Shown: positions 43,345 through 51,498 of the stretch, one piece after another
Position numbering within the stretch: position 1 is the first letter of the stretch
Layout of the letters: each line of letters begins with the position of its first letter
Assembly (NCBI RefSeq): GCF_003583765.1
Contig: NZ_QXQA01000017.1
Coordinates: 62,001 to 126,000 of the forward strand
Length of the DNA: 64,000 nucleotides
Reading direction: 5' to 3'
Origin: Paenibacillus nanensis
GTDB taxonomy: Bacteria; Bacillota; Bacilli; Paenibacillales; Paenibacillaceae
The notes under the pieces: model-generated
The model's database searches: none
What the model was told of the DNA's origin: nothing
Seen by the model: the letters and a program-made list of their open reading frames with translations, nothing else
Position numbers and translations under genes: made by a program

Positions 43345-45417
43345 ATGCTGCATACCCTTGCATTAATTGAGGCCTATCGAATGAATCGGTTGTCGCCGGC
43401 CTCGCTGTCCGAGCATCCTTGGCTTCTCTACCTGACCAGCGCTGAGGAGCGTGTCGTAAACGTCGAGCGGATGAAATCGCTTAAGGAGCTTTCCGACGCG
43501 AATCTGGTGCTTGATTATGTGGAACGGAGCTTGCGGTTATTGGATGCGCAGCGGCTATCGTTTTGGATGAAGGAGCTTCTGGAGGAGGTGCTCTGCTGGT
43601 CGGAAGCGGCAAAAGGCGGAACAGCGCGCGAACGGCTCCGCTGGCAGGGCGAAGGCGTCAACGTTCACGTTCACAACGTCGGGTCGGCTCAGCTTTATGA
43701 ACGGACATATGGCCTTGGAGCGGCGGGCAGCAGGCAAGCCGTCGTTCGCTGTCTGATCGAAGCGCACGGCCTAGTCGGCCAGCAAATCCGCGGCGAAGTT
43801 CCCGCTTCGGATGGCATTATGCTGTACGAGCTTGTCAGGACGGGCGCCTTGACGCCAGATGAGCTGGAGAGGCTGCTCCTCGCGCTCAATCATTGTGTCA
43901 TCGGCGCCGTATCCGATGAGCTGTGGGAGTCTGTGAAGCCGGAGGCGCAAACGATTATTTCGGCCATTGCGCAGCAAGGTGGAGCGCAGGAGGAAACGCT
44001 TTGCGACCGGTTCAGACGGATGCGCGCCGTCGCGGCCTCGCGAGGAGAAGCGTTCGACGAGACGTTCGATTCCCTTACGAGAGAGAATAATCTCAGCGGT
44101 CGGTTCGATTCGCTGCAGCATAAGACATTCTGGTACGCCGAGCCGGCTACGCAGGATTTCGCGCTGGAAGATTTTCTGAAAATAATGGCTCTAACCGCAA
44201 CCGATCCGATCATCCGGCAGGCTAGGCACATCAGCTTCGAGAGGCTGATGAGAGCGATGTATTACGATTACCGCGGCGTCAAAAAGGTAAACGTCTACAA
44301 GCTGCGCATTATCGAAAAATATTTGCGCGAGCTGTCATGGCAGCAGCAAGAAGGCTGGTTGCTGCGGCAAGGCGAGCATCTTCGGGTTGCGCTGGAGGCC
44401 GGCGAACCGGCTTCGGACACCGTCTTCTTCGAGTTCGTCTTTTCGCCGGCCGCCGAAAAGCTGATCGAATTCTGCGTCGAAGCCGAAAAATCGGCGTTAT
44501 ACGAGCATGCGGTTCTTATGCTGTTCGACCTGTTTGATTTGCGCAGGGACGCTTACGACCGCTTCCATAACGAAGCCGACTACTTGGCTGATATGAACAG
44601 CTCGGCCGATTACAAGCGGGTACTGCTGGATTACGTTGTCGGGACTAAAGTCGTCGATATCGGGCCGGGCGGCGGCGTGCTGCTTGATCTGCTGGAGGAG
44701 GAACGCCCCGGGACGGAGCCGATCGGCATCGACATTGCCTCCAACGTAGTTGAGGCGCTGAACCGCAAGAAGCAGCTGGAGAACAGGCGCTGGGAAGTCA
44801 AGCAAGGGGATGCGCTCCGCTTGCAGGAGCTGCTCGGACCGGAAAGCGTAGATACCGTTATTTTTTCTTCCATCCTCCACGAGCTTTACTCCTATATCCC
44901 ATTCGAGGGTTCCAAGTTCAACGTCAGAACGATCGAAGCGGCTCTGGTCAGCGCTTTCGAAATCTTGAAGCCAGGCGGCCGGATCCTGATCAGGGACGGC
45001 GTCATGACGGAGCCGGACGGCATGCGGCGTATCCGTTTCCTGCGCGAAGACGGGATGAGCTGGCTGGAGCGTTATGCCCGAGACTTTAAAGGCCGGACGA
45101 TCCGATACGAGAAGCTTAGCGACCAGGAAGCGCAAATGCCGGTCAACGACGCGATGGAGTTTCTCTATACGTACACTTGGGGCGAGGAAGCGTACGTGCA
45201 TGAAGTGCAGGAGCAGTTCGGCTGCTTCACGCTCTCCGCTTATGAGAACTGCATCGTAAAGCTATTCGGCGGCAAGGCGCGCATCGTCGTCAGCCGCGCT
45301 TATCTCCAAGCGGGTTACACGGAAGCACTGGCCGAAAAAATTCGTTTCATGGATGATAACGGAGCCGAAGTGCCGCTGCCTGACAGCACTTGCCTGCTCG
45401 TCGTCGAGAAGAACTAG
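43345..45417 (+). CDS. Large protein with C-terminal class I SAM-dependent methyltransferase domain
   Basis: 690 residues. The C-terminal third is a Rossmann methyltransferase: motif I VVDIGPGGGVLLDLL near 436, acidic loop GIDIAS, motif IV-like DTVIFSSILHEL and motif V-VI EILKPGGRILIRDGVM. The N-terminal ~420 residues are charged and largely helical, have no membrane segment and match nothing I know; they may bind a substrate or partner. GGAGGC precedes the ATG. It is a single gene between its own palindrome (43299-43313) and a perfect terminator. The acceptor is unknown. Confidence 0.8.
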   Translation: MLHTLALIEAYRMNRLSPASLSEHPWLLYLTSAEERVVNVERMKSLKELSDANLVLDYVERSLRLLDAQRLSFWMKELLEEVLCWSEAAKGGTARERLRWQGEGVNVHVHNVGSAQLYERTYGLGAAGSRQAVVRCLIEAHGLVGQQIRGEVPASDGIMLYELVRTGALTPDELERLLLALNHCVIGAVSDELWESVKPEAQTIISAIAQQGGAQEETLCDRFRRMRAVAASRGEAFDETFDSLTRENNLSGRFDSLQHKTFWYAEPATQDFALEDFLKIMALTATDPIIRQARHISFERLMRAMYYDYRGVKKVNVYKLRIIEKYLRELSWQQQEGWLLRQGEHLRVALEAGEPASDTVFFEFVFSPAAEKLIEFCVEAEKSALYEHAVLMLFDLFDLRRDAYDRFHNEADYLADMNSSADYKRVLLDYVVGTKVVDIGPGGGVLLDLLEEERPGTEPIGIDIASNVVEALNRKKQLENRRWEVKQGDALRLQELLGPESVDTVIFSSILHELYSYIPFEGSKFNVRTIEAALVSAFEILKPGGRILIRDGVMTEPDGMRRIRFLREDGMSWLERYARDFKGRTIRYEKLSDQEAQMPVNDAMEFLYTYTWGEEAYVHEVQEQFGCFTLSAYENCIVKLFGGKARIVVSRAYLQAGYTEALAEKIRFMDDNGAEVPLPDSTCLLVVEKN

Positions 45418-45453
45418 AAGAAGCCTGTTGAGACATCTCAACAGGCTTCTTCT
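45416..45453. terminator. Bidirectional terminator between the methyltransferase and second SBP genes
   Basis: AGAAGAAGCCTGTTGAGA and its exact complement form an 18-bp stem with a 2-base loop; it overlaps the methyltransferase stop codon. The flanks are only weakly T-rich. Confidence 0.8.
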
Positions 45454-45464
45454 ATCGGAATTCG

Positions 45465-46532
45465 TTAATATTTCCGATTCGCTACTTCTCTCTCCGCTGT
45501 CACTTCCGTATAAATCCGCTCCGGCGTAATGATTCGTTTCGGCAGCGTGCGTCCTTCCATCAGCTCCAGCACCGCCTGCATCACATTCGGGCCGAGCATC
45601 GGATTGCACTCCACCACCGCGTTAATTTTGCCTTCCACCATCATTTCAAAGGCCTGCCGGGTACCGTCTACCGAAATAATTATGATATCCTTTCCCGGCC
45701 GAAGGCCGTGCTCCTCGACCGCTTCGATCGCACCAAGCGCCATATCGTCGTTATGCGCAAACAGAACATCGATTTCGTCACCGTATGATTGCAAGAAAGA
45801 CCTCATGACCTCTTTGCCTCTTTCTTGCGTGAAATCGGCCGGCTCGCTTGCATAGATCGTTAGCTCGGCTCTTTCTTTGATGGCGTCTCGAAAGCCCGTT
45901 CCTCTATCGATGGATGGAGAAGCCCCTTCGGTTCCCCGCAGTTCCGCGATTCGGATCTCGCCGGGCTGGTCCCGCATTTTATCCAGTAAAAATCGTCCCG
46001 CCATCCGCCCTTCCTCGTAAAAGTCGGAGCCTATGAACGAGACATAGAGCGATTGATCGGTCAGCTCCATCTTCCGGTCAAGGATAAGCAGCGGAATGCC
46101 CGCTTCCTGCACCTCGCGCAGGATCGGCTCCCAGCCAGTCTCGACTACCGGAGCGATGGCTATCACATCAACCCCCTCCTTTATAAACGAACGGACAGCT
46201 TCGAACTGCTTCTCCTGCGATTGCTCCGCATTTTTGAACAGCAGCTCGATGCCCGCCTCCTTCGCAGCCTCCTCTATCGACTTCGTATTCGCCAGCCGCC
46301 AATCGCTTTCGGAACCCAGCTGAGAGAAGCCCAGCTTCACTTGCCGATTCAACGGTTCCGTATCTCCCGTCTGGATAACGGCCGCCGAAGACTGCTCCGG
46401 CCTTACGGCTTCAACTGTTGCTGCACCAGGCGATTGTGACGCCTCGCAGCCGAGGATGCTTAACAGCAACAGCAGCGCCAAAACAACAAATCCAGCCGCC
46501 CTGCCTTCGTTATTGACAAATGCTCTTCCCAT
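45465..46532 (-). CDS. ytfQ: Sugar ABC transporter substrate-binding lipoprotein (YtfQ-like, second copy)
   Basis: 355 residues from ATG 46532 (GGAAGGGGA before it). Lipoprotein signal with Cys at 29 (SILGC). Periplasmic-binding fold: KLGFSQLGSESDW, FIKEGVDVIAIAPVVETGW, PLLILDRKMELTDQSLYVSF, FAHNDDMALGAIEAVEEHG, VVECNPMLGPNVM. This is the galactofuranose-binding YtfQ type. It is the last gene of the transporter operon, after a hairpin, and is clearly related to but different from the copy at 50183. It may bind a different sugar or the same one with different affinity. Confidence 0.88.
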   Translation of the reverse strand: MGRAFVNNEGRAAGFVVLALLLLLSILGCEASQSPGAATVEAVRPEQSSAAVIQTGDTEPLNRQVKLGFSQLGSESDWRLANTKSIEEAAKEAGIELLFKNAEQSQEKQFEAVRSFIKEGVDVIAIAPVVETGWEPILREVQEAGIPLLILDRKMELTDQSLYVSFIGSDFYEEGRMAGRFLLDKMRDQPGEIRIAELRGTEGASPSIDRGTGFRDAIKERAELTIYASEPADFTQERGKEVMRSFLQSYGDEIDVLFAHNDDMALGAIEAVEEHGLRPGKDIIIISVDGTRQAFEMMVEGKINAVVECNPMLGPNVMQAVLELMEGRTLPKRIITPERIYTEVTAEREVANRKY

Positions 46533-46563
46533 GCGTTCCCCTTCCAATCGCGAATAAATGGAT

Positions 46564-46604
46564 GAAAGAGGGAATTCGACGTCCTTACGCCGTTTCCCTC
46601 TTTC
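46564..46604 (-). terminator. Hairpin between yjfF and the second ytfQ
   Basis: GAAAGAGGGAA and TTCCCTCTTTC, a perfect 11-bp stem with a 19-base loop that has internal pairing. There is no T run, so it may stabilise mRNA ends rather than terminate. Confidence 0.45.
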
Positions 46605-46606
46605 CG

Positions 46607-47575
46607 CTATGCGCGACGCTTTTGGAGCAGCTGCCTGCTGCTGAACAGCTTCTGAAGCACAATAAATAAGAACAAGAGGAGTCCGATTACGATTCGTGTC
46701 CACCAGGAGCTAAGCGTCCCTTCGAAGCTGATGATCGTCTGAATAACGCCCTGAATCAAAACGCCGAACAACGTGCCGGCCACATAGCCAAAGCCGCCTG
46801 TCAGGAGCGTGCCCCCGATAACGACCGCCGCGATCGCGTCCAGCTCCATTCCGATCGCATGCAGGCCGTATCCGGAGAGCATGTAGAACGTAAAGACGAC
46901 ACCGCCTAATGCAGAGCAGAAACCGCTGAACATATAAACGCCGACTTTTGTGCGCGCGACCGGCAATCCCATCAGCACCGCGGACTGCTCACTGCCGCCA
47001 AGCGCATACGTATTGCGGCCAAACCTCGTATAGTGCGCCAAATAGAACGCCGCCGCGAACACAAGGAGCGCGATCAGCACGCTGATCGAAATAAAGGTTC
47101 CCCCGGGCAGCGAAACCTTCGTTTGCGCGACTGACGTATAAAAGGGGTCGGTAATCGTAATCGTATTCGTGCTGATTACGTAACATAGCCCTCTCGCAAG
47201 GAACATGCCCGCCAGCGTCACGATAAAAGGCTGGATTTTAAAATAATGAATGATTGCCCCCATCCCCGCGCCGAACACGGCACCAATGAAGAGAACGAGC
47301 GGAATGACGACCCCGGCCGGCCATCCGTCCTGCAGCAGCGTGGCAGAGATCATGGTCGTCAAAGCGATGACGGAACCAACGGATAAGTCGATGCCGCCAG
47401 ATACGATAACAAATGTCATGCCGATCGCGACAATCAACAGAAAGGCGTTGTCGATCAGCAAATTAAGCAGAACCTGCGCCGAGAAAAAGCCGGTGTAGCG
47501 GAAGGAGCCGGCGATGAAGATAAGAATGAACAAGGCGACCGTCACAACGATGGGCATGTGCTGGCGTTTAAGCAT
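46607..47575 (-). CDS. yjfF: Sugar ABC transporter permease, YjfF type
   Basis: 322 residues with about nine hydrophobic segments. Family motif IGMTFVIVSGGIDLSVGSVIALT and the later AIAAVVIGGTLLTGGFGYVAGTLFGV mark the RbsC/YjfF sugar permease family. Pairs with the YtfT subunit to form the channel. It overlaps the upstream permease gene by 8 bases. The substrate in E. coli is galactofuranose; here it is inferred. Confidence 0.93.
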   Translation of the reverse strand: MLKRQHMPIVVTVALFILIFIAGSFRYTGFFSAQVLLNLLIDNAFLLIVAIGMTFVIVSGGIDLSVGSVIALTTMISATLLQDGWPAGVVIPLVLFIGAVFGAGMGAIIHYFKIQPFIVTLAGMFLARGLCYVISTNTITITDPFYTSVAQTKVSLPGGTFISISVLIALLVFAAAFYLAHYTRFGRNTYALGGSEQSAVLMGLPVARTKVGVYMFSGFCSALGGVVFTFYMLSGYGLHAIGMELDAIAAVVIGGTLLTGGFGYVAGTLFGVLIQGVIQTIISFEGTLSSWWTRIVIGLLLFLFIVLQKLFSSRQLLQKRRA

Positions 47576-48593
47576 GACGGGTCAGCTCCTTTTCGGCTGG
47601 ATATCGGCGGGTCTTCCATCTGTGAGTAAGCGTTTTCCGGAACGACTCGGACTGAATCAGGCAGACGACAAGCACGACGAACGCCTTCACAACAAGGGTA
47701 ATTTCCGGCGGCACGCCGGTCATATATATCGTCGTAGTCAGCGTCTGGATAATTAGCGCCCCGATCACCGTACCCGCCAAATAAAACCGGCCGCCGTTCA
47801 GCGAAGTACCGCCGATGACTACCGCTAATATTGCGTCCAGCTCATACCAGAGGCCCGCGTTGTTTCCGTCCGCGCTCGAAACGTTCGAGCTGAGGATAAG
47901 ACCTGCTATCCCCGCGCATAACCCGCAGAACAGATACACCGCGATGACGACCGACCTCGAGCGGATGCCCGCTAAGCGGCTTGCCACCGGCTTGTTGCCG
48001 ACCGCTTCAATGAACATGCCGATCGCCGTCTTACGCGTCAAGAGCGATGCGGCCGCGAATACCGCCGCGACGATAAAGATCGAGAACGGCAGTGTAAACA
48101 GCGCGCCCGCTCCGATATACTCATAGCGGTCGCTGGTCACCGTAATGATCTGACCGCTCGTAATCAGCTGCGCGATGCCGCGTCCGGCAACCATTAGAAT
48201 TAAAGTGGCGATAATCGGCTGAATGCCGACGCCTGCAACGAGAAAGCCATTCCACAGCCCCAGCGCCAGAGAGAGCGCAAGGGACAAGCCAACAGCCGTC
48301 AGCACAAGGCCAAGGGCGTTCTGATCCGCACCTTTGCTTATCGTCAAGCAAGCCATCGCGCCGGTTATCGCCACAATTGATCCGACAGACAGATCAATGC
48401 CTTTGGTCGCAATGACGAGCGTCATGCCGATCGCAACCAGCATGAGCGGCGCGCCGAAGTTCAAAATATCGATCAACGTGCCGTAAAGATGGCCGTCCCT
48501 AATTTTGATCGAAAAAAACGACGGATCGTATAGCAAATTAAACAACAGCAGCAAAGCCAGCACCGTCAGCGGCCAAAACAAATGATGCTTCAT
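47568..48593 (-). CDS. ytfT: Sugar ABC transporter permease, YtfT type
   Basis: 341 residues with about ten hydrophobic segments. IGMTLVIATKGIDLSVGSIVAITG and AILAVVIGGTSLNGGRFYLAGTVIGA are the YtfT marks; the longer N-terminus FNLLYDPSFFSIKIRDGHLYG also fits YtfT. Its ATG overlaps the ATPase stop (ATGA), so it is translationally coupled. Confidence 0.93.
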   Translation of the reverse strand: MKHHLFWPLTVLALLLLFNLLYDPSFFSIKIRDGHLYGTLIDILNFGAPLMLVAIGMTLVIATKGIDLSVGSIVAITGAMACLTISKGADQNALGLVLTAVGLSLALSLALGLWNGFLVAGVGIQPIIATLILMVAGRGIAQLITSGQIITVTSDRYEYIGAGALFTLPFSIFIVAAVFAAASLLTRKTAIGMFIEAVGNKPVASRLAGIRSRSVVIAVYLFCGLCAGIAGLILSSNVSSADGNNAGLWYELDAILAVVIGGTSLNGGRFYLAGTVIGALIIQTLTTTIYMTGVPPEITLVVKAFVVLVVCLIQSESFRKTLTHRWKTRRYPAEKELTRHA

Positions 48594-50107
48594 CCTTCTC
48601 CTCCTCCGGCTATCGCCTTCAACACAAGCTGCTCGCTCATCTCATCGCCCGACATTTCCTTCACCTTTCTCCGGTCGCGAAGAACGGCGATGCGATCGCT
48701 GACGCGGAGCACTTCTTCAAGCTCCGATGAAATGAACAAGACGGACATTCCTTTCTCGGACAAAGACATGACCAGCTTCTGGATTTCCGCCTTAGCCCCG
48801 ATATCGATGCCCCTTGTCGGTTCATCGAGGATAAGCAGCTTGGGATCGGTCAGCAGCCATCTGGCCAGCAGCACCTTCTGTTGATTGCCGCCGCTTAAAT
48901 TTTTGATCAGCTGATCCGGGTTAGGCGGGTTGATGTTCAGCGCCTCAATGAATTGCTCCGCGATTTCCGATTGGCGCTTCTTCGATATGGTTCGGAACCA
49001 GCCTTGGGAAGCCTGGAGCGCCAGCACAATATTTTCACGGATCGTCAAATCATCGATAATGCCCTCGCCCTTCCGGTCCTCCGAACAGAAAGCGATCCCT
49101 TGATCAATGGCTTGTCTTGGCGTATGCACGGATCCGGTATCTCCGATCCGCAGCGTGCCTTGATCGGCGCGGTCCGCTCCGAAGAGCAGTCTGGCCGTTT
49201 CCGTTCTGCCGGAGCCGAGCAGGCCCGCGAGCCCAACGATTTCGCCTTTGCGGATCGACAGATCGAACGGCTCAACCGCTCCCTTACGGCCAAGCGACCT
49301 TGCTTCCAGCACGATCTCGCCGCCTTCATCGCCTGCTTCCGCTTGCAGCTTCGGCAGCTCTTCAAGCAGCTCCAGCTCCTTGCCGATCATCTTGGAGACG
49401 AGTTCTATACGGGGCAGCGCGGAGGCCGCATACTCCCCTACAAATTCTCCGCCCCGGAGAATGGTTATTCGATCGGATATTTCATAAACTTGATCAAGGA
49501 AGTGCGTGACGAAAAGAATCGCAAGCCCTTCACGCTTCAGCTTGTTCATGACGTCGAACAGCTGGCGCACTTCACCTCTGTCGAGGCTGGAGGTCGGTTC
49601 GTCGAGAATGAGCACCTTCGCCGAAATATTAAGCGCTCTAGCGATTGCGACCAATTGCTGAATGGCGATCGGGTACGAATGAAGCGGCTGCGACACGTCG
49701 ATGGACAGATTCATGCGCTCCTCCAGCAGCTTGGCGGCGGCGCGGTTCAATTCCTTCCACAAAATACGGCCGAGCCGTCGCGGCTCCCTGCCGATAAATA
49801 TATTTTCCGCTACGGATAAATTCGGACATAAGTTCACTTCCTGATAAACCGTACTGATCCCCGCAGCTTGCGCATCCTGTGGACTTTGGATCTGGATTCG
49901 CTTCTGCTCCAGCTCCACGTAGCCGCGGTCAATCGCATAGACGCCAGTTAACACTTTAATCAGCGTCGATTTGCCGGCTCCGTTCTCACCCATCAAAGCG
50001 TGAACCTCGCCGGGAAACAAGCGGAATTGTACGCCCGACAACGCTTTGACACCGGGAAATTGCTTATAGATGTCTTTCATCTGCAGAATGGGCAGGCGTT
50101 CTTCCAT
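48590..50107 (-). CDS. ytfR: Sugar ABC transporter ATP-binding protein, YtfR type (two nucleotide domains)
   Basis: 505 residues with two tandem ABC domains, the layout of RbsA/YtfR. N-terminal domain: Walker A GENGAGKSTLIK, Walker B VLILDEPTSSLD. C-terminal domain: degenerate P-loop GLLGSGRTETARLLFG, signature LSGGNQQKVLLAR, Walker B LLILDEPTRGID. It powers import through YtfT/YjfF. GAGAGGAGC precedes the ATG. It follows the first ytfQ across a terminator-like hairpin. Confidence 0.95.
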   Translation of the reverse strand: MEERLPILQMKDIYKQFPGVKALSGVQFRLFPGEVHALMGENGAGKSTLIKVLTGVYAIDRGYVELEQKRIQIQSPQDAQAAGISTVYQEVNLCPNLSVAENIFIGREPRRLGRILWKELNRAAAKLLEERMNLSIDVSQPLHSYPIAIQQLVAIARALNISAKVLILDEPTSSLDRGEVRQLFDVMNKLKREGLAILFVTHFLDQVYEISDRITILRGGEFVGEYAASALPRIELVSKMIGKELELLEELPKLQAEAGDEGGEIVLEARSLGRKGAVEPFDLSIRKGEIVGLAGLLGSGRTETARLLFGADRADQGTLRIGDTGSVHTPRQAIDQGIAFCSEDRKGEGIIDDLTIRENIVLALQASQGWFRTISKKRQSEIAEQFIEALNINPPNPDQLIKNLSGGNQQKVLLARWLLTDPKLLILDEPTRGIDIGAKAEIQKLVMSLSEKGMSVLFISSELEEVLRVSDRIAVLRDRRKVKEMSGDEMSEQLVLKAIAGGGEG

Positions 50108-50132
50108 TGGAATGCTCCTCTCTCTTTTGAAG

Positions 50133-50171
50133 AAAAGCCGTCCCGGCGCGGAGCCGGGATGCGGCTTTTTT
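50133..50171 (-). terminator. Attenuator-like hairpin between ytfQ and ytfR
   Basis: AAAAGCCG-TCCCGGC pairs with GCCGGGA-CGGCTTTT around loop GCGGA, followed on the minus strand by TTTTCTTC. A strong intrinsic-terminator shape inside the operon would leave more SBP mRNA than downstream mRNA. Confidence 0.75.
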
Positions 50172-50182
50172 AGATTCGGCGA

Positions 50183-51235
50183 TTAATATTTGCGGTTCGG
50201 CAGCTCGCGCTTCGCATCCTCGGACGTGAATACGCCTTCCTCCGTTACGATCCGCTTCGGAATTTCTTTGCCTTCGACGACATCCTTAACCGCTTGCATC
50301 AGCTGAGGCCCCAGAAGTGGGTTGCACTCGACGATAAAATTGATTTTGCCTTCGCTCGCCGCAATGAAGCCGTCCTTCACGCCGTCGACCGATATAATTT
50401 TAATGTCTACACCCGGCTTGAGACCCGCCGCTTCGATCGCCTGAATCGCGCCAAGCGCCATATCGTCGTTATGCGCGTACAACACGTCGATGTCCTCATG
50501 CGCTTTCAGGAACGCCTGCATGACCTCTTTGCCTTTGGCGCGCGTGAAATCGCCGGTTTGCGAAGCGATGATTTTGAGCTTCGGATTCGATGCGATCACT
50601 TCGGCAAAGCCCGCCATACGGTCGTTCGCCGGAGCGGAGCCTGTCGTGCCCTGCAGCTCGACAATGTTGATATCTTCGCTAGCGTCCTTGTACTGCTCGA
50701 CCAGCCATGTGCCAGCGCGGCGCCCCTCCTCAACGAAGTCGGAGCCGATAAACGTTTCATAGAGTGAAGTGTCCGAGGAATCTACCGCACGGTCCGTCAA
50801 AATAACCGGAATGCCGGCGTCCTTCGCTTCCTTCAGCACCGTGTCCCAACCGGATTCCACAACCGGCGAGAAAGCGATCACGTCGACTTTTTGCTGGATG
50901 AACGTACGGATCGCTTTAATCTGATTCTCTTGCTTCTGCTGGGCGTCGGAAAACTTCAGCTCGATGCCGGCTTCCTTCGCCGAATCCTGGATCGACTGCG
51001 TATTGGCCGTTCTCCAACCGCTCTCCGCTCCGACCTGCGAGAAGCCGAGCGTAATTTGTTTGTCCGTCTGCTCCGGCGCCGGGGACGCCGATGTCTCAGT
51101 GGTCGGCGCGGTCGACGCTCCGCCATTGTTGTTAGCCGGCGTATTCGTTCCTCCGTTGTTGCCCCCGCATGCGGCGGAGAACAGCAGCATGACGGAAGCA
51201 AGCATCGCCAGCCCTTTCTTTTTTGTAGCTTTCAT
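50183..51235 (-). CDS. ytfQ: Sugar ABC transporter substrate-binding lipoprotein (YtfQ-like, first copy)
   Basis: 350 residues from ATG 51235 (GGGGAGG 10 bases before). Lipoprotein signal with lipobox FSAAC, Cys at 23, then a disordered Asn/Thr/Pro/Ala linker. The binding domain reads ITLGFSQVGAESGWRTANTQ, FIQQKVDVIAFSPVVESGWD, VILTDRAVDSSDTSLYETF, LYAHNDDMALGAIQAIEAAG and FIVECNPLLGP, close to E. coli YtfQ (galactofuranose). First gene of the leftward operon, with its own promoter and a following attenuator. Confidence 0.93.
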   Translation of the reverse strand: MKATKKKGLAMLASVMLLFSAACGGNNGGTNTPANNNGGASTAPTTETSASPAPEQTDKQITLGFSQVGAESGWRTANTQSIQDSAKEAGIELKFSDAQQKQENQIKAIRTFIQQKVDVIAFSPVVESGWDTVLKEAKDAGIPVILTDRAVDSSDTSLYETFIGSDFVEEGRRAGTWLVEQYKDASEDINIVELQGTTGSAPANDRMAGFAEVIASNPKLKIIASQTGDFTRAKGKEVMQAFLKAHEDIDVLYAHNDDMALGAIQAIEAAGLKPGVDIKIISVDGVKDGFIAASEGKINFIVECNPLLGPQLMQAVKDVVEGKEIPKRIVTEEGVFTSEDAKRELPNRKY

Positions 51236-51283
51236 GTTTTTCATTCCTCCCCTATAAGTAACCAACTCTATTGGTTTGACTCG

Positions 51284-51300
51284 ATTATAGACCGCTTACA
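51284..51300 (-). promoter_or_regulatory. ytfQ promoter -10 with overlapping cre-like site
   Basis: Minus-strand TATAAT (51284-51289) overlaps TGTAAGCGGTCTAT (51287-51300), an 11/14 cre match. CcpA binding there would exclude polymerase. The -35 is weak, so an activator such as the adjacent YesN-type regulator is likely needed. Confidence 0.5.
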
Positions 51301-51446
51301 ATCGGCGCTTATACGGAGATTCATGCGTAATCGTTGTAAATTTTTATGCGTTTTCGATACCACCGTCCCGATTTGTTCGCTTTTTTGTGCGTTTGTTGTG
51401 TTTTTTTGCGAATGTTTGCGCTTCCATATCCTTGAACGTACGATTT

Positions 51447-51455
51447 TGATATAGT
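51447..51455 (+). promoter_or_regulatory. Extended -10 promoter of the kinase operon
   Basis: TGA followed by TATAGT, 44 bases before the ATG. No matching -35. Confidence 0.4.
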
Positions 51456-51498
51456 AAGGGCATGACACATTTCTTCATTGAAAGGTCAAGCAGAGCCT

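Noticed and set aside
48953..49819. 288-residue frame antisense to ytfR
   Set aside because: The minus strand encodes a complete ABC ATPase with all motifs; the frame is a shadow.
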